Shown: positions 47,501 through 58,601, counted from the stretch's first letter. The stretch is 64,000 bases of DNA from Prevotella sp. E2-28 (GCF_022024055.1 NZ_CP091788.1:1612001-1676000); one strand, 5' to 3'. Program-made: numbers and translations. Notes: generated by a model from the letters alone, not told the origin.

Positions 47501-50500
47501 TGGCATCATATGAGGTGAGCTATAGTGATAATGTCAACGTAGGAGAGGCAACAGTAACGCTGACGGGTAAGGGAAACTATACTGGCGAGGTGAGCGCTAC
47601 CTTCGAGATTACGCCTAAACCGCTGGAGCGCACCATGGTGACACTGAGCAACACCGCGTTTACCTATAACAGTAAGTTACAGAAGCCAGAGGTAAGTGTT
47701 GCTGACGGTGAACTGATGACCAAGGCCGACTACGTGATTGAGAATGATGGTGGCACCAACGTGGGAGAATATGATGTCGTTGTGAGAGCTCAGGGCAACT
47801 ACTCGGGTGAGGAAACATTCAGCTTTACTATCTTGTCATTGGGAATTGAGACTGCACAAATTACGTATGCAGAAGAACTCAATTACGTATATGACGGAAC
47901 GGAGAAGGAGCCAGCCATTAGTAAGGTGACCATTGATGAGGTTGAAGTGCCTATCGACTTATGCGAGGTGATTTATACCAATAATGTTCATGCCGGTAAG
48001 GCGGTGGTGACGATTAAGGGAAATGGCAACTTCCTGGGCGAGGTGACAGATACCTTTATTATTGCTCCAAAGATGATGACTGACGAGATGGTGATGATAG
48101 CAGAAAACCAGTATGTCTATAGCGCTCAGTTGCAGAAGCCAGAGGTAAGTGTTGCCGATGGTGAACTGATGACGGAGGCTGACTATACTGTAGAGAACGA
48201 GGGTGGCACGAATGCTGGTACCTATAGCGTTGTGGTAAGAGGTCAGAACGATTATGCTGGTGAGGTGGTGCTTAACTATACTATCGAGGCACTGAGCATC
48301 AGCGATGCCACAGTAACATTTGAGCAACTACAGAACATCATATATGACGGTCAACCCAAGGAGCCCGCTGTCAGTGGGGCTTATGTAGGTGAACTGCAGC
48401 TTACGGATGCTGACTATGATCTGATATACGAGAATAATATCAATGCCGGCATGGCTGTGGTAAAACTGATTGGTAAGGGCAACTATACTGACCAGTTTGT
48501 TGATTCCTTTGCGATAGCCCGAATGACACTGGTAGATAGTATGCTCGTGCTCTCGAATACAGAATTTATATATAACGGTGAAATTCAGGTGCCTGTAGCT
48601 TCAGTAGTTTGCGGCGATATGATGCTTGTAGAGGAAACAGACTATCATCTCGTTAATCAGGGTGGCAGTGAGGCTGGAACCTATCAGGTAAGCGTAGAGG
48701 GACAGGGCAACTTTGATGGTCTGTTGACCAGAGAGTGGCATATCCTACCTCAGAAGTTGGACAGTCTGTATGTTTCACTGCTATTGGATGAAACACCTCG
48801 CTATGACGGTACGGCACACGAACCGCAAGTGGTGGTTAGTAAAACTGCACCAGAAGAGGAAGAAATGGCAGAGTTGTTGCTGAAAGATACCGATTATGTT
48901 GTAAGCTATGAGGATAACGTCAATGCAGGCACTGGAAAGGTAACGGTGATTGGCGTTGGCAATTACGATGGTGAGCATGTGATGTATTTCACAATAGCTC
49001 CACGCCAACTGACGGAAAGCATGGTAAGCCTTAATGACACACTCTTCGTTTATAATGGAAGAAAACAGATGCCAGTGGTGGAAGTGAATGATAACGAACT
49101 GATTACCAAGGATGACTATGTCATAGGAAGTGAGTTTAGTATGAATGCCGGTTCATACACACTTACCATCAACGGAAGCAGAAACTACACGGGAGTGCTG
49201 ACTTATACCTATCATATCAGTAAGGCACCTGTGAAGAGTGTTGAAATATTCGATGTATATTCACCTGCTACTGCCGAGGTACTGAGCAATTATTCAGATT
49301 TCTATGCTGAGGGTGTGGAAGATATGAGCACGCTGACATGGTTCCCAGCTGACACCATCGCAGCTCCTAACACCGTTTATACGGCTACATGGATGCTCAC
49401 TGCCGACGAGAATCACTACTTCAGCTATGCAACGACGGTATATGTTGGTTATAGTATGGCAACAAGTGTAGTGGTGAATGACACGAAAGACATGCTGACT
49501 GTAAGATATTCCTTTGAACCAACCCACGAGCAATGGATAGTTCCAACGGTGGCACAACTTGACACTGTACAGGCTGAGGGTGCCGTGGACCTGCTGGTAA
49601 CAATCCTCTCGGAAGAGGATAAATGGGTACGCATAGAGAAAGTGCTGATGGAAGACAGTCTGGATACAATGCCAATGGGCGTACAGATTCCTGATTCTAT
49701 CTTCTTGACAGGGCAAGAAGCCTATGAGGTTACAGAGATCAATTCCGGTGCTTTTGAGGGATGTCATAACATTACCGATATCTATCTGCCCGATACAGAA
49801 TGGCCTATTCTTATACAGGAACGTGCATTGCGCCTCTATAGCGACACAGACTCCATCAAACCTGTTGCCACACTGCACATGCCATTGGCTCTGTTTGATG
49901 ACTATGCCTTGATGGATGAGTTGGCAGAGAACTACGAGCAGGGTAAGATGAAGACTGTGGTAAAGGCGAAAAATAAGTACTGGACCTTCTCCTGTGGTGT
50001 GGACGTATTGATGCCTGCCGATGCGAAAGCATATACCGTACGTAGCTATGGTAGCGATAAGGTGGAAATCGTGGAACTTACACCAGAAGAACTCAGCATG
50101 GATTCTGTACAGGTGATTAAGGCTGGTAACGGTATCTTGTTCAGTGGAAAATCCACAGGTGGAGAATATGAGATCAATGTATATCCCAAGCGTATGAAAT
50201 CAGGTTCAGACGAAATTGTTGACGACCAGAAGGATTACGGCATGGATAACTTGCTGATACCTATTGTGAAGCCTACACGTTTCTTCTCGCCTGGTATCTT
50301 CCTGTTGAGTAATAATGCCTTCTACGCTATCGACACTAACAGTGAAAACTATGTTGGAGCATGTAAAGCTGTGCTTAGTATGCCTGAGTATGAGAGAGCA
50401 CGCAAACTGACTATCGTTGTGAACGAGACTACTGGTGTTGAGGCTGTAGAACAGTTGATGGGTGATAGCCAGACACAGTGGTTTGATATGAGCGGTAAGC

Positions 50501-50580
50501 GTATTTCAAAGCCAGTGGGTAAGGGACTCTATATCATGCGTAACGCAGATGGAGAGGCAAGGAAAGTGGAAATCAGATAA
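44509..50580 (+). CDS. Giant surface protein with 19 MBG/YDG-type repeats
   Basis: The 2023-residue protein has a signal peptide (to about AHA), an N-terminal InlB-like beta domain (ITIVTPQNGKLATSK to EVSATFKSI), then 19 repeats of about 76 residues (120-1572). Each repeat ends in a GKGNYTG..-FTI pattern and contains YDG or YNG, typical of MBG/YDG Ig-like modules. After them come a region with an LRR-like piece and a C-terminal sorting-type segment (WFDMSGKRISKPVGKGLYIM). The repeats give a stalk of several tens of nanometres. It follows the GLUG/LRR gene by 14 nt and precedes the lipoprotein gene, so the three are probably co-transcribed. Confidence 0.88.
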   Translation: MKQVTRKLVLMLIMVFTAALTAHAYDITIVTPQNGKLATSKSTANAGEKITVTATPDEGYGVDEITVVQFADGGEASSRQQRAPQIAPTVNVTKVSDTQYSFTMPEGGVEVSATFKSIPQIDISSATVTLSTTTFTYNGASQAPTVSSVKLGNQTLVENKDYAIAKLPQGVNVGSYMVVISGKGTYKNTVSTQFTIEPRQLTENMMTLSATAFTYNGQIQKPTVTLTDMVGGVNLLTTDNYDVTIPESRNKGDFSVIAMGKGNYTGVVSKVYTINTGMASDFVVTLEKTNYVYDGTAFRPAVTVKHNNRTLTEGASADYTLIYTNNVNAGTANIVVTGQNNYAGQHEKTFTITPRQLVDTYVQIDKAAFTYNGEIQRPEVTVKDGTLLTENDYTVTLPASKNAGAYELTVTGKNNYSGTVKKQYAIGEMDITGATVTLNELANNTYDGTEKKPTVLDVTKDGQSIPRSSYDVVYANNINKGEATVTVTAKGNYKGTASAVFTIAAKPVVSSMISLSANKFTFTGKMQRPDVTVTDGDMTMTAETDYTLTNEGGVDVGTYQVSIVGKGNYTGTVSVDYEISGKAISNLTATVITEDIIYDGKAKTPEMTLSDGNLILVQNSDYTVEYSNNVNAGDAALCTFTGKGNYSGTLTKSFVIAPKVLTDDMLMLSRETFGYNGEEQMPVVTVKDGNTKLVQDVDYTEPTGAGKNAGIYTVTVTGLGNYTGEIKNSYEITAKSVDASMISLSEENLVFNGSVQRPEVVVKDDKNVLTMDADYTLMNDGATDVGNYKVIIEGKGNYTGKAERQYSIVPKDATKFIVALSEETMVYTGDELMPKVTVKDGNTTLDDNQYEVSYSNNRNVGTAVVTVTGKENYNGTLSTTFTITPRLLTKEMVMLSTTELVYNGHQQKPAVTVADGEAMTDNDYNVTNEGGINVGEYQVVVKGRGNYTGEVTFDYNINQLDLQAASLVLNTLYSYQYDGTAKEPTVRELSFGDLMVPMASYEVSYSDNVNVGEATVTLTGKGNYTGEVSATFEITPKPLERTMVTLSNTAFTYNSKLQKPEVSVADGELMTKADYVIENDGGTNVGEYDVVVRAQGNYSGEETFSFTILSLGIETAQITYAEELNYVYDGTEKEPAISKVTIDEVEVPIDLCEVIYTNNVHAGKAVVTIKGNGNFLGEVTDTFIIAPKMMTDEMVMIAENQYVYSAQLQKPEVSVADGELMTEADYTVENEGGTNAGTYSVVVRGQNDYAGEVVLNYTIEALSISDATVTFEQLQNIIYDGQPKEPAVSGAYVGELQLTDADYDLIYENNINAGMAVVKLIGKGNYTDQFVDSFAIARMTLVDSMLVLSNTEFIYNGEIQVPVASVVCGDMMLVEETDYHLVNQGGSEAGTYQVSVEGQGNFDGLLTREWHILPQKLDSLYVSLLLDETPRYDGTAHEPQVVVSKTAPEEEEMAELLLKDTDYVVSYEDNVNAGTGKVTVIGVGNYDGEHVMYFTIAPRQLTESMVSLNDTLFVYNGRKQMPVVEVNDNELITKDDYVIGSEFSMNAGSYTLTINGSRNYTGVLTYTYHISKAPVKSVEIFDVYSPATAEVLSNYSDFYAEGVEDMSTLTWFPADTIAAPNTVYTATWMLTADENHYFSYATTVYVGYSMATSVVVNDTKDMLTVRYSFEPTHEQWIVPTVAQLDTVQAEGAVDLLVTILSEEDKWVRIEKVLMEDSLDTMPMGVQIPDSIFLTGQEAYEVTEINSGAFEGCHNITDIYLPDTEWPILIQERALRLYSDTDSIKPVATLHMPLALFDDYALMDELAENYEQGKMKTVVKAKNKYWTFSCGVDVLMPADAKAYTVRSYGSDKVEIVELTPEELSMDSVQVIKAGNGILFSGKSTGGEYEINVYPKRMKSGSDEIVDDQKDYGMDNLLIPIVKPTRFFSPGIFLLSNNAFYAIDTNSENYVGACKAVLSMPEYERARKLTIVVNETTGVEAVEQLMGDSQTQWFDMSGKRISKPVGKGLYIMRNADGEARKVEIR

Positions 50581-50613
50581 TTATAGATAATGTGGAACTC
50601 AAATATAGCAACA

Positions 50614-51459
50614 ATGAAGAAACAGAATATCATCATAGCAGTACTGGCAGTCTTGCCGTTTACTACTACTACCTTTACCTCGTGTAATGAGGATTACCAT
50701 GATGAGATTAACCAGCTGGAGAAACGGGTGGACTCACTGTTGGACCGTACGACAGCGGTAGAGCGTCAGCTGAAGTCCATCATTTATAAGCCAGCACATC
50801 TGGGTGATCAGATTGTGGTGGACAGGACAACGCCTGTTGATATCGTATTCCAGGTAGAACCCAAGGCGCAGGCCGACAGTATTGCCCGTTATCCGGAACG
50901 ATTAGCGTTCTTTGGTGAGATGTTGCAGGCAGCCGGTCTTCAGGACAGTATACCGGCCGCACTCAACGTGACAGCGGTGAAGGGTGATGCAGAGACGGGA
51001 CTACTGACGGTAACGGCCACGCCTAATGGCTATTTCTATGGCAATAGGGATTATTATTTTGCTATGGAGTACAAGGCACCCGATATCACCTATCGCACAA
51101 CCTATACGTCTATACGTGTAATTACACATCCCACAGCATTGGCTATCAGCATGGTCGATGGCAGGGTGTTTGAAGAGATAGAGAAAGTGGCTGGAAACTC
51201 CTTCTTGCTGAAACCTGTCTATACGCCCAGCTATACTACAAATACTGATGTTGCATGGTCAACGAGCGATTCTACGGTGGCAGTTATAAATGAGGAAGGG
51301 TTGCTTACGTTGCTAAATAATGGCGACGTAACCATCACGCTTACATCACTCGATGAACCATCTGTAGCAGATAGTTTAAGTTTTACCGTAAAGGGTGGTT
51401 TTATTGAGGTGAATGACGAGACGAAGGATCCAAGTGAGGCTGAGTCGCGCCGCTGGTAA
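50614..51459 (+). CDS. Lipoprotein with coiled coil and Big2-like domain
   Basis: The start is set at the ATG 50614 (MKKQNIIIAVLAV) because it gives a proper lipoprotein signal peptide; an upstream in-frame ATG at 50590 only adds hydrophilic residues. The lipobox is TFTSC with Cys at about residue 24 of this start. A coiled coil (INQLEKRVDSLLDRTTAVERQL) follows, then a beta-rich region and a Big2-like domain (VAWSTSDSTVAVINEEGLLTL). It is probably an outer-membrane lipoprotein that may anchor or partner the giant repeat protein upstream; that pairing is inference. The stop is followed by a terminator. Confidence 0.85.
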   Translation: MKKQNIIIAVLAVLPFTTTTFTSCNEDYHDEINQLEKRVDSLLDRTTAVERQLKSIIYKPAHLGDQIVVDRTTPVDIVFQVEPKAQADSIARYPERLAFFGEMLQAAGLQDSIPAALNVTAVKGDAETGLLTVTATPNGYFYGNRDYYFAMEYKAPDITYRTTYTSIRVITHPTALAISMVDGRVFEEIEKVAGNSFLLKPVYTPSYTTNTDVAWSTSDSTVAVINEEGLLTLLNNGDVTITLTSLDEPSVADSLSFTVKGGFIEVNDETKDPSEAESRRW

Positions 51460-51490
51460 AGATGGGGTGAGAAAACTCACAAGAAAGAAT

Positions 51491-51521
51491 CAAGGGCTCT
51501 CAAGATAATCGGGAGCCCTTG
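51491..51521. terminator. Terminator between the lipoprotein and ABC-F genes
   Basis: CAAGGGCTC (51491-51499) pairs with GAGCCCTTG (51513-51521) with a T-rich tail on the plus strand. It ends just before the minus-strand ABC-F stop and may serve both. Confidence 0.75.
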
Positions 51522-51527
51522 TTTATT

Positions 51528-53144
<1,617 letters not shown>

Positions 53145-53173
53145 TTATTTTCCTTCTTTTTTCTTAACGGGTG

Positions 53174-53181
53174 CAAAGGTA
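53174..53181 (-). promoter_or_regulatory. -7 box of the ABC-F gene
   Basis: Minus-strand TACCTTTG fits TAnnTTTG, 32 nt before the start codon. Confidence 0.55.
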
Positions 53182-53227
53182 CGAAAAAAAAGTGATAAGT
53201 GGTGAGTGATGAGTGAAAAAAGTGATT

Positions 53228-55240
53228 CTATCGGCTGAATTTGACGCTACGCGTCTTGCCGCTGACGTTCCATGTGGCGATATAGATGCCCTGAGGATAG
53301 GCTGCCATAGAGAACTGTTCGTTGGCACGGAAGGTACCAATCAGTCGGCCTGATGCGTTATAAACACGTACGGGGAACTGAAGCTCTGCAGGCGTCTCAG
53401 AGCCGAAGTGCAGCGTCTTTGTCTGCTGATTATAGGCTAATGCATATTCTTCTGGTTCTGTGAAATACTCTACGCCAGTTATCTCATAAGGTAGGGCAGT
53501 GCTGGGTTCCAGAAACCACATACGGTTTGTGCTTGTACTATTCTTGGCATCGTTAGTGTAGCTCAGTATCTGGGTATAGTCATTACTGTTGCCACCATTG
53601 AGATTGGCAATATGCTGCGTTTGTACGTTGAGCAGGTTATAATAGCCCTCAGTACCTTGAGGTATGAAGTCCCATTGCTGTGCCTGACTGAGCTCGTTTA
53701 ACTCGGTTACATTCAATTGGGTACCTACATTCGTTGTGGCTGTCGTATTGCCAACGGTAGGGTCATTAAGTGCCAGACCCGAATTGCGGTTGATAAGGAC
53801 ATAATGATCGCCATTCTTACGAATCCACCATTCCTGACTCTGACGGCTTTCCGTATTGGTGTATTGCACAATCTTATTATTGTCCACATCTATCACCTTG
53901 CGAGTCTTGGCATTTACGATGCGGTAATAGAAATCCTCTGGTTCAAATGGAGGTGTTGGTTCAGCAGGTTTCTTATTGGAAAAAGCATTTAATAAATACT
54001 CGCAGTGCTGTGTTATAAAGCTCTTGAGGTCAGAGATATACTGGTCATAAGATGAGTACAAAACAACCTCATGGTACATCTTGCGGCTGATGCCCCATTT
54101 CTGGTAGTTCATTTGCTGTGACTGACTGAGTAAATTGTTTAGACTGTCAACCTTTGATTGCATATAGTTTACCAGTCCACTATCCAATAATTCCTTGTAT
54201 CGAGTATATACAGTCTTCTGGAACCAGGGGTCTTCCCACATACGGGTGATCCATACTTTTGAACCGCTGTAGGCAATGTCGGCCATCAAAGAGTTGACAC
54301 TACTTTGGAGCCTCATGTCATTTTGCACACGGTGGTCATTGTTGTAAGCAATGTCATAATCCCACAGTGGTCCAAAGAAGAGACGTTGGTCACCTCGGTC
54401 CTTATAGCAGTAGGTACTCCAAAATCCGTCGATGTTAGCACTGATTTCGGTACAAAGATACCAATCAATGAGTGAGGTGGTGTCAACGAAAGCCCTGTAG
54501 CCAGTCTCTGCATTGGTGAAATTCTGTGAGAAAAGCGACGTCTCAAACGTGTTGTTGATATAGTTTTTGATATAGGCAGTCTGTTTACTGTCTATTTCAT
54601 CTTGTTCAGGATAATGGATGGTAATGGGTGCTTCGTTGGTACTAATAAAATAGTTGCCGTCCTTGAATCCGTCAACCTCCAATAAGTAGCCGCCTGTGAT
54701 ATCGGTGGTATCACTAATGGGGTAGGGCTGTTCAGTAATGTTTACACGGTGAGGGCGCACATCTATCTGATCGCTAATCTGATAAGTACCTATATATTCA
54801 TTGTTGAGTACCATGTCCACGAATTTATAGGCAGGGTTGAATTTCAGCGAAGTGAATTCCCCGAGAGCAGAAGTGACAGCATTACGTATCATGGTCTTGT
54901 CGCCAGCATTGGCTAGCAAAGTCCATTTCTTCGCCTTCGCATAGCCCTTACCCAGGAATTTCTCCTTGTTGAGGAACTTGAGTTTATAAGGCTTCTTTGA
55001 TAGATTCCATGTAGAATTGCCTCGACCGCGAATAGACACAGAGTCGTAAGATGTCACTGTGCCCGTTTCATCCACATAGTGTAATCTGCAGTATTCATAA
55101 ACGTCCTTACTGTAAATGCCGTTACCGTCGAAGGTTTCAAGGTAAATGGTAGGCAGGTCAGTCTTCTGTACATACTGCGCACAGACGGGGAGAACTGTCA
55201 GGAGATAAAAGAATAATATGTGTAATGCTCTAAATTTCAT
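53228..55240 (-). CDS. Secreted CotH-kinase-family protein with sorting domain
   Basis: The 670-residue protein has a signal peptide (to PVCAQ), a CotH-kinase domain (about 30-400, with SIRGRGNSTWNLSKKPYKLKF, LLANAGDKTMIRNAV and FFGPLWDYDIAYNN), a following ricin/carbohydrate-binding-like region (about 435-580, repeated QQW/QSQEWW and ALNDPTVGN motifs) and a C-terminal sorting-type segment (PVRVYNASGRLIGTFRA and YPQGIYIATWNVSGK). CotH kinases phosphorylate extracellular proteins or glycans; substrate here unknown. It has its own good promoter and is divergent from the PPi-PFK operon. Confidence 0.88.
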   Translation of the reverse strand: MKFRALHILFFYLLTVLPVCAQYVQKTDLPTIYLETFDGNGIYSKDVYEYCRLHYVDETGTVTSYDSVSIRGRGNSTWNLSKKPYKLKFLNKEKFLGKGYAKAKKWTLLANAGDKTMIRNAVTSALGEFTSLKFNPAYKFVDMVLNNEYIGTYQISDQIDVRPHRVNITEQPYPISDTTDITGGYLLEVDGFKDGNYFISTNEAPITIHYPEQDEIDSKQTAYIKNYINNTFETSLFSQNFTNAETGYRAFVDTTSLIDWYLCTEISANIDGFWSTYCYKDRGDQRLFFGPLWDYDIAYNNDHRVQNDMRLQSSVNSLMADIAYSGSKVWITRMWEDPWFQKTVYTRYKELLDSGLVNYMQSKVDSLNNLLSQSQQMNYQKWGISRKMYHEVVLYSSYDQYISDLKSFITQHCEYLLNAFSNKKPAEPTPPFEPEDFYYRIVNAKTRKVIDVDNNKIVQYTNTESRQSQEWWIRKNGDHYVLINRNSGLALNDPTVGNTTATTNVGTQLNVTELNELSQAQQWDFIPQGTEGYYNLLNVQTQHIANLNGGNSNDYTQILSYTNDAKNSTSTNRMWFLEPSTALPYEITGVEYFTEPEEYALAYNQQTKTLHFGSETPAELQFPVRVYNASGRLIGTFRANEQFSMAAYPQGIYIATWNVSGKTRSVKFSR

Positions 55241-55268
55241 TGTTATAGTAGATTGTTGTTATCGTTTG

Positions 55269-55300
55269 CAAAGGTACATAAAAAAAAAGAAATAAACAAA
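55269..55300 (-). promoter_or_regulatory. Promoter of the CotH gene
   Basis: On the minus strand TTTG (55300-55297) and TACCTTTG (55276-55269) are 20 nt apart, 29 nt before the start codon. Confidence 0.75.
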
Positions 55301-55343
55301 TAAAAAGTGGATTAAAACGTCACTTATGTTTTCTATTCTTAAA

Positions 55344-55375
55344 TTTGGAGGTTTCAGTTTTTCTTTGTACCTTTG
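55344..55375 (+). promoter_or_regulatory. Promoter of the PPi-PFK operon
   Basis: TTTG at 55344-55347 and TACCTTTG at 55368-55375 are 20 nt apart. The leader to the start codon is about 50 nt. Confidence 0.75.
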
Positions 55376-55427
55376 CATCCCAAATAGGAAACGTTATTGT
55401 TAATTATAAAATTGTACTAAAAACAGT

Positions 55428-57065
55428 ATGGAAAAAAGTGCATTGCAAATTGCAAGAGCAGCCTATCAGCCAAAACTGCCTCGCGGCCTCAAAGGCGCAG
55501 TGAAGGTACAGGAAGGTGCTCCCACTCAGAGTGTTGACAATCAGGAAGAAATCAAGGCCCTCTTCCCCAATACCTACGGAATGCCTCTCGTAGAGTTCGT
55601 TCCCGGTGAAGAGAAGAGCTATGAGCCCATGAACGTGGGTATCATCCTCAGTGGTGGTCAGGCTCCTGGCGGTCACAACGTGATCACTGGTCTGTTTGAT
55701 GCTGTAAAGCGTCTGAACCCCGCTAACCGTCTTTATGGCTTCATCCTGGGTCCTGGCGGTCTGGTAGATCACAATTACATGGAGCTGACCAAGGAGGTTG
55801 TTGACGAGTATCGTAACACTGGTGGTTTTGACATGATCGGTTCTGGCCGTACAAAGCTGGAGAAGGTAGAGCAGTTCGAGAAGGGTCTCGAGATTATCCG
55901 CGAGCTGGGTATCAAGGCTATCGTGATTATCGGTGGTGACGACTCTAACACCAACGCTTGTGTGCTGGCTGAGTACTATGCAGCTAAGAACTATGGCGTA
56001 CAGGTAATCGGTTGTCCTAAGACTATTGACGGTGACCTGAAGAACGATCAGATTGAGACTTCATTCGGTTTTGATACCGCTTGTAAGACCTACTCAGAGC
56101 TGATTGGTAACATTGAGCGCGACTGTAACTCAGCACGTAAGTACTGGCACTTCATCAAGGTGATGGGTCGCTCAGCTTCTCACATCGCTCTGGAGTGCGC
56201 TCTGCAGACTCAGCCCAACATCTGTCTGATCTCTGAGGAGATTGAGGAGAAGGCTATGAGCCTCGATGATATCGTAGAGTACATCGCTAACGCTGTAGCT
56301 GCACGTGCTGCTGATGGCAATAACTTCGGTACTGTTATCATCCCCGAGGGTGTTATTGAGTTCATCCCTGCTATCAAGAAGCTGATTGCTCAGCTGAACG
56401 ACGTGCTGGCTTTGCCAGAGGCAAAGAACATCAGCCGTGACGAGCAGGTTGACTTCGCTAAGAGTCACCTCTCAGCTGAGAACCTCGCCGTATTCAACAG
56501 CCTGCCTGAGGGCGTTGCTCGTCAGTTGGCTCTTGACCGTGACCCTCACGGAAACGTACAGGTATCACTCATCGAGACCGAGAAGCTGCTGTCAGAGATG
56601 GTCGGCAAGAAGCTCGACCAGATGAAGAAAGAAGGTAAGTATGTTGGCAAGTTCGGCACTCAGCACCACTTCTTCGGTTACGAGGGTCGTTGCGCTGCTC
56701 CTTCTAACTTTGATGCCGACTACTGCTATGCTCTGGGTACCAGCGCTGCTCAGCTGATTGCTGCCGGCAAGACTGGTTACATGGCCATCGTAAAGAACAC
56801 AACTGCTCCTGCTGACGAATGGAAGGCAGGTGGTGTGCCCATCACAATGATGATGAACATGGAGAAGCGTGCTGGTGAGATGAAGCCCGTGATCCGTAAG
56901 GCTCTCGTTGAGCTGGACGGCAAACCCTTCAAGACCTTCGCTGCACAGCGTGACCGTTGGGCTCGTGAGACCTCATACATCTATCCCGGTCCTATCCAGT
57001 ACTGGGGACCCACAGAGGTTTGCGACCAGCCTACTAAGACATTGGCTCTTGAGCAGAGCAAGTAA
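55428..57065 (+). CDS. pfp: Pyrophosphate-dependent 6-phosphofructokinase
   Basis: The 545-residue enzyme phosphorylates fructose-6-phosphate with pyrophosphate, reversibly, at the committing step of glycolysis. Motifs are [20 protein letters not shown] (169-174), in which the second Asp replaces the Gly of ATP-PFKs and marks PPi use, [10 protein letters not shown], and [14 protein letters not shown]. The size fits the long plant/Bacteroidota type. It heads a unit with a GH25 and an HD-domain gene, overlapping the former by TAATG. Confidence 0.96.
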   Translation: MEKSALQIARAAYQPKLPRGLKGAVKVQEGAPTQSVDNQEEIKALFPNTYGMPLVEFVPGEEKSYEPMNVGIILSGGQAPGGHNVITGLFDAVKRLNPANRLYGFILGPGGLVDHNYMELTKEVVDEYRNTGGFDMIGSGRTKLEKVEQFEKGLEIIRELGIKAIVIIGGDDSNTNACVLAEYYAAKNYGVQVIGCPKTIDGDLKNDQIETSFGFDTACKTYSELIGNIERDCNSARKYWHFIKVMGRSASHIALECALQTQPNICLISEEIEEKAMSLDDIVEYIANAVAARAADGNNFGTVIIPEGVIEFIPAIKKLIAQLNDVLALPEAKNISRDEQVDFAKSHLSAENLAVFNSLPEGVARQLALDRDPHGNVQVSLIETEKLLSEMVGKKLDQMKKEGKYVGKFGTQHHFFGYEGRCAAPSNFDADYCYALGTSAAQLIAAGKTGYMAIVKNTTAPADEWKAGGVPITMMMNMEKRAGEMKPVIRKALVELDGKPFKTFAAQRDRWARETSYIYPGPIQYWGPTEVCDQPTKTLALEQSK

Positions 57066-57979
57066 TGCCTGGTAAGCAATCCAATCATACAATAAAGCGA
57101 AGTCAGACGGGCGGGAAACGCTCACGTCTGACTTCGCCTATTCGTAGAAAGAAGCCAGGTTTCTTTCTGCGTTTGCTTCGACGTATTCCCCGTTGGGCTT
57201 GGTGGATTGGGGGCTTGTCTATTGTATCTGTCTATATCGTTTTCTTCTATTATCTGCTGGTTTCGCCCTATAGTTTCCGCTGGCGGGCATTATATGGTGA
57301 GGTAAACTATCCGGAAGGCTATGATATTCACGGTATCGACGTGAGTCATTATCAGGGTGATATAGACTGGGAGGTACTGCGTAACCAAGGTACCATAGAT
57401 GACTGTCCTATCCGTTTTGTGATGATCAAGGCTACTGAGGGTTCCACAAAGATTGACGAGAACTTTGAGGAGAATTTCTTCCAGGCACGTGAGTTTGGTT
57501 TTACGCGTGGAGCCTATCACTATTTTAGTAAGCATTCCTCTGCTGCAGAACAGGCTCGCTTCTTTATACAAACGGTGAACCTGGAAAAAGGTGACCTGCC
57601 TCCTGTACTTGACGTGGAGCAGAAACCAGAGAGACAGAGCAAAGAGGATTTCAAGCGCAGCGTATTGGAATGGCTGCAGCTTGTAGAGAAACATTATGGT
57701 GTAAAGCCCATCCTTTATACCTATTATAAATTTAAGATGGAGAATCTTGACGATTCGGTATTCGACCAATATCCCTACTGGATTGCCCATTATTACGTGG
57801 ACAGCGTGGAGTATCAGGGACAATGGAAGTTCTGGCAACACACGGATGCGGGCACGCTGCCAGGCATCAAAGGCCATGTGGACTTCAATATTTACAACGG
57901 GTCGTATTACGATTTACGCCAATTGACCATTGGCAGTCAGGAAACGATAGGTGTGGATGCCTATCGTGACGAGGATTGA
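57065..57979 (+). CDS. Membrane-anchored GH25 lysozyme
   Basis: The 304-residue protein has a basic N-terminus (about 1-42), one transmembrane helix (about 44-66) and a GH25 muramidase domain: GIDVSHYQGDIDW (90-102) with Asp92, ATEGSTKIDENF, RGAYHYF, and LDVEQ with catalytic Asp183 and Glu185, plus KFWQHTDAG and HVDFNIYNG near the end. The active site is intact. N-in topology places the enzyme in the periplasm, where it would cleave peptidoglycan MurNAc-GlcNAc bonds. The gene starts at the pfp stop (TAATG) and is followed after 4 nt by the HD gene. Confidence 0.93.
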   Translation: MPGKQSNHTIKRSQTGGKRSRLTSPIRRKKPGFFLRLLRRIPRWAWWIGGLSIVSVYIVFFYYLLVSPYSFRWRALYGEVNYPEGYDIHGIDVSHYQGDIDWEVLRNQGTIDDCPIRFVMIKATEGSTKIDENFEENFFQAREFGFTRGAYHYFSKHSSAAEQARFFIQTVNLEKGDLPPVLDVEQKPERQSKEDFKRSVLEWLQLVEKHYGVKPILYTYYKFKMENLDDSVFDQYPYWIAHYYVDSVEYQGQWKFWQHTDAGTLPGIKGHVDFNIYNGSYYDLRQLTIGSQETIGVDAYRDED

Positions 57980-57983
57980 TACT

Positions 57984-58520
57984 ATGGATTATCAGATACT
58001 TATAAATAAATATTATCCTGAGGATGATGATTTGAAAGCGCTGCTTGTGAAGCATTCACGACAGGTGGCTGATCGCTGTCTGCTGGTGTGCAAGAATCAT
58101 CCGGAACTAGGGCTTGATTGTAGTTTCGTAGAAGAGGCAGCAATGCTGCATGATATCGGCATCAGATGGTGTCACGCTCCCAGTATCTTTTGTGAGGGAG
58201 AGGAACCGTATATCCGTCATGGACTGATAGGCGGTCAGTTACTGAGAAAAGAGGGTTTTATGCGGCATGCTCGTGTTTGTGAACGCCATACCGGCACAGG
58301 GCTGACCAGAGAGCAGATTACTCGTCAACAGTTACCTTTACCAGAAGAGGATTTCGTGCCAGAAACCATAGAGGAACAGTTGATATGCTATGCAGATAAG
58401 TTTTACTCAAAATCACGTCCTGACCGCGTACTGACGGTTGAAGAAACAGCACGAAGCCTGGAGAAGTTTGGTCAGGAAGGTGTAGAGAAGTTCCTGGGAT
58501 GGGCAAAAATGTTCGAATAA
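57984..58520 (+). CDS. HD-domain phosphohydrolase-like protein
   Basis: The start is the ATG at 57984 (MDYQILINKYYPEDDD), since the upstream in-frame ATG would overlap the GH25 gene and adds unlikely residues. The 178-residue product has an HD-domain motif set: His24 (VKHSRQVADRC), His56-Asp57 (MLHDIG), His79, His102 (CERHTG) and Asp in CYADKFYSK. HD proteins of this size are metal-dependent phosphohydrolases acting on small nucleotides or related compounds; substrate unknown. It is the last gene of the pfp operon. Confidence 0.85.
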   Translation: MDYQILINKYYPEDDDLKALLVKHSRQVADRCLLVCKNHPELGLDCSFVEEAAMLHDIGIRWCHAPSIFCEGEEPYIRHGLIGGQLLRKEGFMRHARVCERHTGTGLTREQITRQQLPLPEEDFVPETIEEQLICYADKFYSKSRPDRVLTVEETARSLEKFGQEGVEKFLGWAKMFE

Positions 58521-58556
58521 AGCGTTAAAATAATAGCCAATGCGGCAAAAAACTCT

Positions 58557-58584
58557 TAACACTTAACTCTTAACTCTTAACTTT
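58557..58584 (+). repeat. CTTAACT tandem repeats before the LptD gene
   Basis: ACTTAACTCTTAACTCTTAAC-type units of 9 bp repeat three times directly before the -7 box of the next gene. Confidence 0.75.
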
Positions 58585-58588
58585 TTCG

Positions 58589-58596
58589 TACCTTTG
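58589..58596 (+). promoter_or_regulatory. -7 box of the LptD-like gene
   Basis: TACCTTTG fits TAnnTTTG and its last base is 5 nt before the GTG start codon, so the predicted mRNA would be leaderless. Confidence 0.6.
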
Positions 58597-58601
58597 CACC
58601 C

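Noticed and set aside
49294..49878. Minus-strand ORF of 194 codons opposite the giant repeat protein
   Set aside because: No signals or domains; it is a shadow of the plus-strand coding sequence.
50590..50613. Upstream start of the lipoprotein
   Set aside because: It adds eight residues before a typical lipoprotein signal peptide; the ATG at 50614 fits better.
57951..57983. Upstream start of the HD-domain protein
   Set aside because: It overlaps the GH25 gene by 29 nt and adds residues without family similarity.
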